A stretch of 64,000 nucleotides of DNA from Riemerella anatipestifer (GCF_035666175.1 NZ_CP142016.1:2500005-2564004); one strand, 5' to 3'. Counted from the stretch's first letter, positions 36,501-45,765 are shown. Program-made: numbers and translations. Notes: generated from the sequence alone by a model not told the origin.

Positions 36501-36519
36501 AAACTGATTTAGACTTTAA

Positions 36520-36562
36520 AAAAAGAGAGAGATGATTTTAACTATATCATCTCTCTTTTTTT
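36520..36562 (+). terminator. Terminator after prfC
   Basis: GAGAGATGAT (36527-36536) pairs with ATCATCTCTC (36546-36555). The stem is flanked by a run of A upstream and TTTTTTT downstream. It ends the prfC transcript. Confidence 0.88.
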
Positions 36563-36635
36563 ATAATAATTGAAGATATGATATATGTATTTATGTAGTA
36601 GACATAAAATAATAGTAAAAAATAAATCTAATTTC

Positions 36636-36669
36636 TTGTCAGTCTAAAAAACAATCGTATATTTGCGAT
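36636..36669 (+). promoter_or_regulatory. arsR promoter overlapping operator site 1
   Basis: TTG at 36636-36638 and TATATTTG at 36658-36665 are 19 bp apart, a good Bacteroidetes-type promoter. The -7 box lies inside the 16-bp partial palindrome ATCGTATATTTGCGAT (36654-36669, arms ATCG and CGAT). A near copy lies before the next gene. The overlap fits autorepression by the ArsR-family protein encoded 6 bp downstream. Confidence 0.72.
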
Positions 36670-36675
36670 GAACTT

Positions 36676-37008
36676 ATGAAAAGAAATTTAGAACCTATTG
36701 ATTATACGGGAGATGTAGAATTACTAGCCGACTTTGCGAAAGCTTTGGCTCATCCTACTCGTATCGCTATCTTATCTTATTTAGAACAACAAAATTCTTG
36801 TTTTACAGGAGACTTGGTGGATATATTCCCATTAGCACAATCTACTATTTCTCAACACCTTAAAGAACTGAAAAGGGTAGGACTTATAAAAGGAGAACTT
36901 AATCCTCCAAAAATAAAATATTGTATAGATGAAGAAACATGGAATCTTGCCAAATCTTTATTCTTGAATTTTTTTGATAAAAAAATTCAATCCTCTTGTT
37001 GTGATTGA
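36676..37008 (+). CDS. arsR: ArsR/SmtB-family transcriptional regulator
   Basis: This 110-residue winged-helix repressor has the core ALAHPTRIAILSYLEQQNS and recognition helix LAQSTISQHLKELKRVGLI. The C-terminus ends in SCCD, two adjacent cysteines that could bind arsenite or a soft metal. This is a different position from the classical alpha-3 CxC site, where only a single cysteine (SCF) is seen. It is the first gene of a three-gene unit with operator-like repeats before genes 1 and 2. The effector is inferred. Confidence 0.88.
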   Translation: MKRNLEPIDYTGDVELLADFAKALAHPTRIAILSYLEQQNSCFTGDLVDIFPLAQSTISQHLKELKRVGLIKGELNPPKIKYCIDEETWNLAKSLFLNFFDKKIQSSCCD

Positions 37009-37028
37009 TAAAAAAATATATAACAATT

Positions 37029-37044
37029 ATCGTTTATTCGCGAT
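37029..37044 (+). promoter_or_regulatory. ArsR operator-like site 2
   Basis: ATCGTTTATTCGCGAT repeats the site before arsR (ATCGTATATTTGCGAT) with two differences, and both are followed by AACT after one base. The arms ATCG and CGAT are inverted repeats. It lies 19 bp before the next gene's start, so the repressor may bind twice and control an internal promoter. Confidence 0.65.
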
Positions 37045-37063
37045 TAACTAAAATTAAATTATT

Positions 37064-37536
37064 ATGAAATTATCAGAATTTAAAAAAGTACTAGCTACAC
37101 TAGACAGAATTGATTTTCAAATACCTAATGGAGATTTTATTCCGCCACATTTTCATATTACAGAGGTAGGTCAAATTACCAAAGATTTTATAGATTGTGG
37201 TGGAACAATAAGAAAAGAAAAATGGGTAAACTTTCAGCTGTGGACGGCAACAGATTATGACCATAGACTAACTCCTGAAAAACTATTAGACATATTATTA
37301 CTCTTTCCGAAAAACAATTACATCTTACTGATGCGGAGATAGAAGTAGAGTATCAAGGGGAGAGCATTCAGAAGTTTGGTTTAGATTTTAGAGGAAAGCA
37401 TTTTGTTCTCACAACTAAACAGACGGATTGTCTAGCTCCTGATAAGTGTGGAATCCCTACTGAAAAGCCTAAATTAAAACTTTCAGAGCTTCAGAATAAA
37501 ACTAATTGCTGTGACCCTAATTCAGGATGTTGCTAA
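37064..37536 (+). pseudogene. DUF6428-like protein in the ars operon, frameshifted
   Basis: The first frame starts MKLSEFKKVLATLDRI and continues with PPHFHITEVGQITKDFIDCGG, typical from memory of DUF6428 proteins found next to arsR in flavobacteria. It ends early at 37342. The rest of the family pattern is found in the -1 frame: LSEKQLHLTDAEIEVEY, then LDFRGKHFVLTT and a cysteine-rich end CCDPNSGCC with stop at 37534-37536. The shift (1 base lost or 2 gained) lies near 37296-37306 in ACATATTATTACT. The intact product would be about 157 residues and probably metal-binding. The next gene starts 2 bp after the shifted stop, as expected for an operon whose middle gene has recently broken. Confidence 0.75.
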
Positions 37537-37538
37537 AA

Positions 37539-38153
37539 ATGAATAAAGATGTTTTATTATCTAATGTTCAGTGGTTTATAGAACAATTAGAGGTAGATTC
37601 TATTTCCAAAGATAGGAGGAAAATTATAGACTTCATTACAGAAAAGCAAAGTAAGGGGAAGCCTATTAGACTTAATTTTATTTGCACACATAACTCTCGC
37701 AGAAGTCATCTTTGTCAAATATGGGCAAAGACTATGGCTTATTACTTTGGAGTTTATAATATAGAGTGTTACTCCGCAGGAACAGAAGCTACGGCTCTAT
37801 TCCCTAAAATAGTAGATACTCTTCGTAATGTAGGTTTTTCCATAGAGACATTGTCGAAAGATGAAAGCAATCCTATCTATGCTATAAAATACTCGGGTAA
37901 CGAGATGCCTATTATTGGATTTTCCAAAACTATAGACCATCTTTTTAACCCTAAGGAAAATTTTGTTGCTGTTATGGCTTGTTCTCAAGCGGATAACAAT
38001 TGTCCTTCTGTTCTAGGTACAGAAAAACGATTTTCCATAACTTATGAAGACCCTAAAATTTCTGATAATACATCTAAACAAACTTCTGTTTACGCTGAAA
38101 GAAACTTACAAATAGCCACAGAAATGTTGTATGTATTTCGGAATATTAAATAA
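37539..38153 (+). CDS. Low-molecular-weight protein-tyrosine-phosphatase/ArsC-like protein
   Basis: This 204-residue protein has the P-loop CTHNSRR (C49 to R55, Cx5R) after a beta strand, followed by SHLCQIWAKTMA. A later MACSQAD and YEDPK segment resembles the general-acid loop of LMW phosphatases and thioredoxin-coupled arsenate reductases. ATG 37539 is preferred to the frame opening at 37527 because the latter lies within the upstream gene. Its place after arsR and the cysteine-rich DUF6428-like gene suggests arsenate reduction. No arsenite exporter (Acr3/ArsB) follows, so arsenic resistance here would be incomplete or use an exporter elsewhere. Confidence 0.8.
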   Translation: MNKDVLLSNVQWFIEQLEVDSISKDRRKIIDFITEKQSKGKPIRLNFICTHNSRRSHLCQIWAKTMAYYFGVYNIECYSAGTEATALFPKIVDTLRNVGFSIETLSKDESNPIYAIKYSGNEMPIIGFSKTIDHLFNPKENFVAVMACSQADNNCPSVLGTEKRFSITYEDPKISDNTSKQTSVYAERNLQIATEMLYVFRNIK

Positions 38154-38180
38154 ACAGACGCTATTTAATCTTTTATATAA

Positions 38181-38212
38181 AAAAACCGAGAGAAAATTTC
38201 TCTCGGTTTATA
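38181..38212. terminator. Bidirectional terminator between the ars unit and ffh
   Basis: AAACCGAGAGA (38183-38193) pairs with TCTCTCGGTTT (38199-38209). It has A-runs on one side and T-rich sequence on the other and lies between convergent genes. Confidence 0.88.
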
Positions 38213-38228
38213 TTTTTATTTTATTCTG

Positions 38229-39593
38229 CTATCTTCCGAACAAGCCTCCCATACCAGGCATACCGCCTCCCATTTTGCCCATCATTGCCATAAGCTGTTT
38301 GCCTTGAGGTCCTTGCATCATCTTCATCATTTTACCCATTTGGTCAAACTGTTTCATAAGTTGGTTGACTTCTTCTAGTTTTCTACCACTTCCTTTGGCT
38401 ATTCTTTTCTTTCTATTAACATCTATAATGCTAGGTCTTCTTCTTTCTTCTGGAGTCATAGAATGGATAATAGCCTCTATGTGTTTAAATGAGTTGTCAT
38501 CTATATCCACATCTTTAATAGCTTTGCCTACACCTGGTAACATACCAAGAAGGTCTTTCATATTACCCATTTTTTTAATCTGTTGAATTTGCTTCAAGAA
38601 ATCATCAAAACCAAATTCATTTTTAGCGATTTTCTTCTGTAGTTTTTTAGCTTCCTCTTCGTCAAACTGTTCTTGAGCTCTTTCCACTAAAGACACTACA
38701 TCACCCATACCTAAGATACGGTCTGCCATTCTTTCAGGATAGAAAAGGTCTAAAGCTTCCATTTTTTCTCCTGTGGAAATAAACTTAATTGGCTTATTAA
38801 CTACGGAACGAATAGTAAGAGCCGCACCACCGCGGGTATCCCCATCTAATTTTGTAAGGACAACACCATCAAAGTTTAAAGCATCATTAAAGGCTTTAGC
38901 TGTATTTACAGCATCTTGCCCCGTCATAGAGTCCACAACGAATAAGGTTTCCGTAGGCTTGATGAAATAATGAACTGATTTTATTTCGTTCATCATTTGT
39001 TCATCTATCGCTAGACGACCTGCGGTATCCACAATAACCACATCGTGCTTGTTAGCTTTAGCAAAATTAACGGCATTTTCTGCTATGGTAGAAGGGTTTT
39101 TATTTTCTTCTTCGGTATATACCGGAATTCCTATTTGACTTCCTAATACTTTTAGCTGGTCTATCGCAGCAGGACGATAAACATCACACGCTACCAAAAG
39201 CGGATTTTTAGCTCTTTTTTTCTTTAGATAGTTAGCTAATTTTCCAGAGAAAGTAGTTTTACCAGATCCTTGAAGCCCTGCAATTAGGATAACTGTAGGT
39301 TTCCCTGAAAGGTTGATACCTTCTTGAGAACCACCCATTAGTTCCACCAACTCATCGTGTACTATTTTGGTCATTAACTGCCCTGGGGTTAAACTGGTAA
39401 GTACATCTTGTCCTAAGGCTTTCTCTTGTACTCGTTTGGTAAGGTCTTTAGCTACCTTATAATTTACATCGGCATCTACTAAGGCACGGCGAATTTCTTT
39501 AACCGTTTCAGCTACATTGATTTCTGTAATTTTACCTCTTCCCGAAAGGTTATGAAGAGCCTTATCTAATTTATCTTGTAAACTATTGAACAT
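38229..39593 (-). CDS. ffh: Signal recognition particle protein Ffh (SRP54)
   Basis: This 454-residue GTPase brings ribosomes making membrane proteins to FtsY and the translocon. It has an N domain (1-90), a G domain with GLQGSGKT (106-113), DVYRPAAIDQL and DTAGRL, and a methionine-rich M domain at the end (KMMKMMQGPQGKQLMAMMGK). The glycine/methionine tail GGGMPGMGGLFGR is typical. It appears to be a single-gene unit, with about 65 bp to the next gene upstream. Confidence 0.96.
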   Translation of the reverse strand: MFNSLQDKLDKALHNLSGRGKITEINVAETVKEIRRALVDADVNYKVAKDLTKRVQEKALGQDVLTSLTPGQLMTKIVHDELVELMGGSQEGINLSGKPTVILIAGLQGSGKTTFSGKLANYLKKKRAKNPLLVACDVYRPAAIDQLKVLGSQIGIPVYTEEENKNPSTIAENAVNFAKANKHDVVIVDTAGRLAIDEQMMNEIKSVHYFIKPTETLFVVDSMTGQDAVNTAKAFNDALNFDGVVLTKLDGDTRGGAALTIRSVVNKPIKFISTGEKMEALDLFYPERMADRILGMGDVVSLVERAQEQFDEEEAKKLQKKIAKNEFGFDDFLKQIQQIKKMGNMKDLLGMLPGVGKAIKDVDIDDNSFKHIEAIIHSMTPEERRRPSIIDVNRKKRIAKGSGRKLEEVNQLMKQFDQMGKMMKMMQGPQGKQLMAMMGKMGGGMPGMGGLFGR

Positions 39594-39658
39594 AATCGCT
39601 TTATTTTGAGTGGCAAAAATAAGGAAAATTTAGCATTCTTCCGAATAAGTGCTGTGGC

Positions 39659-40354
39659 TTATGGATTGTTAAAGTTTTCTCGTAAAAATTTGTGGTAAAT
39701 TTCTTCTCCGCTTCTTATAGAATTTACCGCCCATCTTATTTTGGTATGCCATTTTTTATCGAGGCTAAGTTTGTAGTCTATGGTAGAATTAAGAAGTTTT
39801 TGCTTGAGTTCGTACATACATATCGCTGCCGCCACAGAAACATTAAAACTCTTAGTAAAGCCATACATTGGTATTGCTAAAGTTTCGTCTGCAAAGTCTA
39901 GTAATTCATCAGAAATGCCTTCCCATTCGGTGCCAAAAACTAGAGCAATGGGCGTTTCTACCTTATAATCTGGGAGCATCGTAGCATTATTTTCGGGCGA
40001 AACAGCCACTATTTTATAACCTCGCTCTTTTATCTTCTCTAGGGAAGCCTTATTTCTAGGCATTTTTTCTACTTCTACCCAAGTATCTGCACCTTTGGTA
40101 ACGCTGAGGTTTGGGTCAAAAACATTATCTTTTTCTAAAGCCACTACCTTATGGAAGGCACATGCTTCTACACTTCTCACAATTGCAGCAGCATTGCGAT
40201 ATTGGTAAACATCTTCCATCACAGGTAAAATGAAATCCGAACTTTCCTCTGCATAATGGTTGATTTTTTGCAGGCGTTCTTCAGTCAAGAATTGAGCTAA
40301 ATATTGAAATATCTTTTCTAAATCTTCTAGGTTGTTGGTTAGTTCTGGCTTCAT
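39659..40354 (-). CDS. trmH: TrmH-family RNA 2'-O-methyltransferase
   Basis: This 231-residue SPOUT enzyme has the three family motifs: YRNAAAIVRSVEACAFH (motif 1), ALVFGTEWEGISDELLDFAD (motif 2) and IPMYGFTKSFNVSVAAAICMYEL (motif 3). Sequence and length are closest to tRNA (guanosine-18-2'-O) methyltransferase TrmH. Its start overlaps the prmC stop by 4 bp, so it is the last gene of a yaaA-prmC-trmH unit. A different RNA target is possible. Confidence 0.88.
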   Translation of the reverse strand: MKPELTNNLEDLEKIFQYLAQFLTEERLQKINHYAEESSDFILPVMEDVYQYRNAAAIVRSVEACAFHKVVALEKDNVFDPNLSVTKGADTWVEVEKMPRNKASLEKIKERGYKIVAVSPENNATMLPDYKVETPIALVFGTEWEGISDELLDFADETLAIPMYGFTKSFNVSVAAAICMYELKQKLLNSTIDYKLSLDKKWHTKIRWAVNSIRSGEEIYHKFLRENFNNP

Positions 40355-41196
40355 TTTTTTACTATAATCATTCTGTCATTATTAGATAAATCTTTGATGA
40401 GTTGAGCATCACTGAAATATTTATACAAAGCTAAAGTTTCCGCTCCTAGTTTTTGGTTTATTTCTAAAAATAAAAATCCTCCGTTGTTAAGATGATGCTT
40501 GGCGTCTGTTGCTATTTTTCGGTAAAATACTAAAGGGTCGGCACAAGGAGAAAAAAGAGCTAAATGAGGCTCAAAATTCTTTACAGTATCCGAAATTTCA
40601 GAAACTTCCTCGATACCTATGTATGGCGGATTAGAAATAATCACATCATAATGAGTTGGCAATTTATAATTGAGGTAATCATCGAGTATAAACTCAATCT
40701 CAGTGTGATGCCTTTCGGCATTTTTTTTAGCGATGACTAAGGCTTCTTTAGAAAAATCTATGGAAGTTATTCTAGCATTCGGAAAATGTTTTTTCAACAC
40801 AATAGGGATTACTCCAGAACCTGTGCCTATATCTAAAATTTTAATCTCTGTTTGGGAAAACTCTTTTGAAATGGTTTTGATGGCGTAGTCTAGCAGTTCC
40901 TCTGTTTCTGGACGAGGAATAAGCACATGTTGATTCACGCAAAACTTCATACCAAAAAAGTCAGCTTCACCTAAAATTTGTTGGTAAGGCTTACCGCTTT
41001 TTAGTTGGTTGATGGCTTCGGTATATTGTGTTATTTGTTGAGCTGGGAATTCAGTGTTTTCGGATTGTCGTAGTCCTATTTTGTCTAAACCTAGATAATG
41101 TTCTCCAAAAATTTCCCACAAACAAGAAATCTCGGAACTATCATAAATCTCTGAAAGTTCTTGTTTAAAAATAGAATGTAATTCTAGCAGCTTCAT
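40351..41196 (-). CDS. prmC: Release factor glutamine methyltransferase PrmC
   Basis: This 281-residue class I methyltransferase modifies the GGQ glutamine of RF1 and RF2. It has the N-terminal helical domain, LIPRPETEELLDYA, the SAM-binding DIGTGSGVIP (G124-G128 region), and the catalytic NPPY at 189-192. It overlaps yaaA by 1 bp upstream and trmH by 4 bp downstream. prfC, another translation-termination gene, lies 4 kb away on the other strand. Confidence 0.94.
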   Translation of the reverse strand: MKLLELHSIFKQELSEIYDSSEISCLWEIFGEHYLGLDKIGLRQSENTEFPAQQITQYTEAINQLKSGKPYQQILGEADFFGMKFCVNQHVLIPRPETEELLDYAIKTISKEFSQTEIKILDIGTGSGVIPIVLKKHFPNARITSIDFSKEALVIAKKNAERHHTEIEFILDDYLNYKLPTHYDVIISNPPYIGIEEVSEISDTVKNFEPHLALFSPCADPLVFYRKIATDAKHHLNNGGFLFLEINQKLGAETLALYKYFSDAQLIKDLSNNDRMIIVKK

Positions 41197-41954
41197 TACC
41201 TCACAAATACCAGTTGATTGTCTTTGGAGCGTTCTTCGTCTATAAGATAACCTTCATAATTAAAGGCTTTAATATCATCTAAAGTTTTGGCATTGGTTTC
41301 GGCACAAAAACGAATGAGAAGCCCTCTGGCGTGTTTGGTATAAACCACGATGGTTTTTAGTTTACCGTCCTTGTATTCGTAGAATTTAACATCTATAGCC
41401 TTCGCTTTTAGTTTTTTGGTATCTACTGATTTAAAGTATTCTGTACTGGCAAGATTTAGGAGAATATCGTTTTCCTTTAATTCTTCGTTAAGAACCGTTG
41501 TAATTTTGGACTTCCAAAAAGAATATAAATTTTTATACTTATCAAACTGGAACGGACGCCCCATTTCTAAACGATACAGCATAATCCTATCCGAAGGTTT
41601 TAATAAACCATACAATCCTGAGAGTATTCTATAATGTTTTTGGAGATAATCTACGGCTTTTTTATCTAGAGTAGGAGCGTCTAACCCACGATAAACCTCA
41701 CCTGTAAAAGTATAGAGGGCGGCATTAGACTCCTCTTCCGAAGGCGAGGCACTCCAATTTTGGTTTCTTTCCCAGTTTTCATCTGCCAATTTGGAAGAAA
41801 TTTCCATTAAATCAGAAAGGTATTGTGGCGTTTTTTCTTTCAAAAATGACTGTATAAACGCCGAATCTTCTATGAACTGAGGTTCGGTAGGTTTTAGCAT
41901 ATCTGATTTTAATGAGACATTCATTAACTTAGCTGGAGATGAAAGTATGAGCAT
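41196..41954 (-). CDS. yaaA: Peroxide stress protein YaaA
   Basis: This 252-residue protein of the DUF328/UPF0246 family limits free iron during peroxide stress in E. coli and binds DNA with a helix-hairpin-helix-like motif. The family start MLILSSPAKLMN is found at ATG 41954; six in-frame codons upstream from 41972 are not conserved and are left out. Other typical segments are LYTFTGEVYRGLDA, LSGLYGLLKPSD, LEMGRPF and HARGLLIRF. It is first in the yaaA-prmC-trmH unit. Confidence 0.92.
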   Translation of the reverse strand: MLILSSPAKLMNVSLKSDMLKPTEPQFIEDSAFIQSFLKEKTPQYLSDLMEISSKLADENWERNQNWSASPSEEESNAALYTFTGEVYRGLDAPTLDKKAVDYLQKHYRILSGLYGLLKPSDRIMLYRLEMGRPFQFDKYKNLYSFWKSKITTVLNEELKENDILLNLASTEYFKSVDTKKLKAKAIDVKFYEYKDGKLKTIVVYTKHARGLLIRFCAETNAKTLDDIKAFNYEGYLIDEERSKDNQLVFVR

Positions 41955-42098
41955 AAATCTATTTTTTTGCAAAGTTAAAAAATACTAAAGAGAAAAAGGA
42001 ATCTCTTTTCTAACATACAGCGATATATAAAATCAATTGGTTTGGTTATTTATCATAATTGAGTTAGGCATAATAGATTTTGGTTATATTTGTACTTT

Positions 42099-43082
42099 AT
42101 GAAAGTGAAGATTATTTTCCTATTGTTATTCGCTTTGCTTGTATCTTGCCAAAAGAGCACAGAGCATAAATATTCTTTTTATTATTGGAAATCCCATTTT
42201 AAGTTAGACGAAAAAGAAAAAGAAGCATTGCAAAAGGCTTCATTAGATACACTTTACATTCGTTTTTTTGATATAGACAAAGAGGAGCAAAAAGTGGAAA
42301 TTCTAGCTCCTATTAGTGGTAATGCTCATCTACTAGATGCAGAAAAACAATTTGTACCTACAGTATTTATTACCAACAGAGCTTTTTTCAATATATCCAA
42401 AGAAGAGATTGCTCAAATGGCACAAGTTACTTTTGATAATATTTTAAGGATACAAAAGAGTCTAGGCTTGAAGGAAAGGGCATTTGCGGAAATACAAATA
42501 GACTGTGATTGGATAGAAACCACTCGTGAAGATTTTTTCCTCTTTTTAAAGGAGCTGAAAAAGGTCTCTTCAAAAAAAGTATCATCTACGCTTCGTTTGA
42601 ATCAAGTTAAATATAAGAAGAAAATGGGCATTCCGCCTGTAGATAAAGTTTATTTGATGTGTTATTCTACCTCATCACCTTTAGATAACGATGGTAAAAA
42701 CTCTATCTTAGAGGTAGATTTACTTAAAAATTATCTTGCTTCCTTAGACCAATATCCCATCAAAAATATAGATGTAGCCTTACCAATTTATTCTTGGGGC
42801 ATAGTTACCAATCATGTGGGTAAGCATAAGCTAATCAATGCTTTAAATATTAGCGATTTAAGCAATGATAAATTTAAGAAAATATCAGACACCGAAGCAG
42901 TGATATTAGAAGATGGTTTCTACTTCGGATATTTTTTAAATAAAGGTTTTATCGTTAGAGTAGAGGAAATCTCAGAGGAACAACTGACTGAAGTTAAAAC
43001 ATTTTTAGACCAAAAATTAAAACATTATCATATTATCTACTATCATTTGGATAGTCAATTTATTAAAAACAGAAAACTTTAA
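42099..43082 (+). CDS. Putative lipoprotein of unknown function
   Basis: This 327-residue protein has a signal peptide with lipobox LVSC (the cysteine about residue 17), so it is probably lipid-anchored. The body has a segment FAEIQIDCDWIETTREDFF that recalls the strand and acidic residues of TIM-barrel glycoside hydrolases, but no family can be named. ATG 42099 is preferred to ATG 42090 because it gives the clean lysine-plus-hydrophobic signal start. A -7-like TATATTTG lies at 42085-42092, unusually close to the start. The next gene, also secreted, starts 4 bp after its stop, so they are probably made together. Confidence 0.65.
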   Translation: MKVKIIFLLLFALLVSCQKSTEHKYSFYYWKSHFKLDEKEKEALQKASLDTLYIRFFDIDKEEQKVEILAPISGNAHLLDAEKQFVPTVFITNRAFFNISKEEIAQMAQVTFDNILRIQKSLGLKERAFAEIQIDCDWIETTREDFFLFLKELKKVSSKKVSSTLRLNQVKYKKKMGIPPVDKVYLMCYSTSSPLDNDGKNSILEVDLLKNYLASLDQYPIKNIDVALPIYSWGIVTNHVGKHKLINALNISDLSNDKFKKISDTEAVILEDGFYFGYFLNKGFIVRVEEISEEQLTEVKTFLDQKLKHYHIIYYHLDSQFIKNRKL

Positions 43083-43086
43083 AACA

Positions 43087-45765
43087 ATGAAAAAAGCAGT
43101 TATTTCATTAGGCGTTATATTATTACTTCACCAAAATTCTAAAGCCTGTGCTTGGGAAGACCCAGACGGTGATTACTTTAATCTCTTTACGCAAACTATC
43201 ATCAGAGATAAGTCTTATACGCCGTTTCTTTTATCTTCATCTCCTTTTTATGAAGCAGATAATATAACTATCATTGATGATAATCTACAACTTTGGAAAA
43301 GTTTTTTCAACAATAAACTTTCTTACGATGAGGTAAAAACATTGGTTTATAAGCTCCCCTTACAAGATATTATTTCGTTTAAAGATGGGTGTCAGAATCA
43401 GGCTATTTTTCAGAAATTAGTTGCTTATCAGAATTATAGAGAAGGTTTGGATTATCTCATTGAGGCTAAAAAACTGAATAACCTTAGAATTAACCGAGTT
43501 GCCAATGATGATGACAATACCTATAGTTTCTATTATGACGACGAAATCTATAATCTCGCGTCCACTTTAGATTATGAAAATACACTTACTACCCTTATAA
43601 ATTTTTATAAAAATACCTCAAATAAAGAGATAAAACTAAGGTATGCCTATCAAATTGTTCGTTTTGAACATTATAATAGAAATTATGATAAAGCCGTAAA
43701 AGCCTTTTCTACCTATGTAGAGCCATTAGGTCTAAAAAACGCCATCTATTATATGGCTTTAGAACAAATGGCGGGAGCACAAAGTGGGCTAGGACAGAAA
43801 GAAGAAGCCAACTGGAACTTCTTCCAAGTATTTATAAATTCAAACTCTAGAAAACAAACGGCTTATACTTCTATTAAACTATCCAGCGAAAAGGCATTTG
43901 AAGACCTGCTTTCCAGAGCTAAAAATGATAAAGAGAAGATCATGGCGTATTTTCTTCTCGGCTATCAAGGGTTTAATAATCCGCTCCCAATGATGGAGAA
44001 AATTTATGAGATAGACCCTAATTCGGAGGCTTTAAAAGTGCTTCAAGCTAGAGCCATCAATGAGCTAGAAAGGTATTTTCTACCATATTACTACTATAAT
44101 GAGAAGGAAACCAAAGTAGGTACCTCTAAAACAACTCCTTCAGTAAGTAAGACAGAGAACAAGGCCAGTGCTTCGTTTTGGGATAAAATAGTATCGTTCT
44201 TTAAGAACCTTTTTGGAATGGAAAGTTCTGAACCTAAAGTTTTAACTACCGAAGAAAGTAAAGGGCTTTCTGATGATGAGCTGTTAAATCACCCTAACCG
44301 TTTGCCTGTAGTTTCTTCTTCAGGAGCTGATGAGGAATACAACAAAAAAATGCAAGATTATATAGAACAGCTAGAAAAACTGACAGAAAAAGTTAAAACT
44401 AAATCAGATGATGAGTTTTGGGTAATATCAGAGGCTTATATAAAATTTTTACAAAAAGATTATAAGTCTAGCAGTAGCTTATTACAAAATATAAACACCA
44501 GCAACCAAGAATATCTTACTCAAATTGATAAGATGAAACTATTAAACGATATTCTTTCTCAACCAAGAATTGATAGCGAGTTTGAGCAACATATCATGAA
44601 AACTTACCCTGATTTGGTAACCGCTATTTCCGAAGATAGGTATAGCAGCTCAGAGGCAGGTTTTATTACAGATATTTTAGCTAATAGATATTTCTTACAA
44701 GGGGAGAGAGCTAAGTCTTTCTTAATGTCTAATAAACTTTCAGGCTTGCAAGATATTTTGGATATAGACCTAGTTCGAGATATTGAAGCATTTTACAAAC
44801 GAAAAAACAAAAATGCTTTTGAAAATAGCATTCTCGCTAAAAATATAGATACAGGTGAAGACACTCAAAATTTCATAAATGTACTCTATGGAGATTACGA
44901 GATGCGTTCGGCTAACTTTAAGAAAGCTTTAGATTACTACACCAAAGCAAGTGGTTTTATAGGTATTCCTAGATACGAGTTTCAATTTTCAGAAGATGGA
45001 TCATTGCAAAGTAATACACCGGTAAGAATGAAAATTAAAGGCTACAACGGTTACAACAATGTTTCTTCTTTAGTTTTTGGGCATAATGTTTGGGTGAGTT
45101 ATACTAGCCCTGAAAGCGAGTCAATGAAAGCAGAAAGTTTTATCTCCGACTTTAAATTCATTAAAAATAATATGAATAAAAAGGAACTTGCAGAAGCAGT
45201 ATTAAAACTTATCAAAATAGCTAAAAGTAATGATATTAATGCTGCCCACGCCAACCAATTGTTAGGGAACTTTTTATACAATACCTCTATATTGGGTTAT
45301 TACAGACATTACTTTGTGATGGATATAGATAATACCAATGGTGGTAAATATTCCTTCCTCAGTGATACTGAATTATACACGCCTCTATACTATTATAAAA
45401 GCTTTCCTTATACTAATACTAATGTAGGTTTAAAATCAGATAACTTTGATGTTGCTATTAGTTACTATAAAAAGGCTTTAGAAAGAAGTACAGATAGAGA
45501 AACTCAAGCCAGAATACTCTTCCAAATGGCAAGTGCTGAACAAGGGAAATATTACCGATGGGAAGCCAATCAAACTCCAAACTGGGATTATAGTGATGCC
45601 AATTGGGAGGAAAAACAAAACAAATTTCAGCAAGAGTTAGACAAAACTAAAAATCAGAACTACAGAAATTATTTCACAGAATTGAAAACAAAGTACAGCG
45701 ATACCGAAACGAGTAAATCTCTAATGGGAAGTTGCTCTTACTATAAGTATTTTATGCAGAAATAA
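43087..45765 (+). CDS. Large secreted protein with TPR-like repeats, function unknown
   Basis: This 892-residue protein has an N-terminal signal peptide ending near SKA-CAW. It is largely helical, with tetratricopeptide-like segments such as YEMRSANFKKALDYYTKASG (about 600-620) and FDVAISYYKKALERSTDRET near residue 800. A low-complexity linker near residues 345-365 is followed by a short hydrophobic FWDKIVSFFKNLFGM segment. No catalytic motif is recognised. The frame is intact. It is encoded 4 bp after a putative lipoprotein gene and closed by a terminator. The pair may form a surface or periplasmic complex, but this is inferred from position only. Confidence 0.65.
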   Translation: MKKAVISLGVILLLHQNSKACAWEDPDGDYFNLFTQTIIRDKSYTPFLLSSSPFYEADNITIIDDNLQLWKSFFNNKLSYDEVKTLVYKLPLQDIISFKDGCQNQAIFQKLVAYQNYREGLDYLIEAKKLNNLRINRVANDDDNTYSFYYDDEIYNLASTLDYENTLTTLINFYKNTSNKEIKLRYAYQIVRFEHYNRNYDKAVKAFSTYVEPLGLKNAIYYMALEQMAGAQSGLGQKEEANWNFFQVFINSNSRKQTAYTSIKLSSEKAFEDLLSRAKNDKEKIMAYFLLGYQGFNNPLPMMEKIYEIDPNSEALKVLQARAINELERYFLPYYYYNEKETKVGTSKTTPSVSKTENKASASFWDKIVSFFKNLFGMESSEPKVLTTEESKGLSDDELLNHPNRLPVVSSSGADEEYNKKMQDYIEQLEKLTEKVKTKSDDEFWVISEAYIKFLQKDYKSSSSLLQNINTSNQEYLTQIDKMKLLNDILSQPRIDSEFEQHIMKTYPDLVTAISEDRYSSSEAGFITDILANRYFLQGERAKSFLMSNKLSGLQDILDIDLVRDIEAFYKRKNKNAFENSILAKNIDTGEDTQNFINVLYGDYEMRSANFKKALDYYTKASGFIGIPRYEFQFSEDGSLQSNTPVRMKIKGYNGYNNVSSLVFGHNVWVSYTSPESESMKAESFISDFKFIKNNMNKKELAEAVLKLIKIAKSNDINAAHANQLLGNFLYNTSILGYYRHYFVMDIDNTNGGKYSFLSDTELYTPLYYYKSFPYTNTNVGLKSDNFDVAISYYKKALERSTDRETQARILFQMASAEQGKYYRWEANQTPNWDYSDANWEEKQNKFQQELDKTKNQNYRNYFTELKTKYSDTETSKSLMGSCSYYKYFMQK

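Noticed and set aside
42085..42098. Leaderless transcript for the lipoprotein gene
   Set aside because: The TATATTTG box is close to the start, but the nearest TTG upstream is at 23 bp spacing, outside the usual range. The case is too weak to claim.
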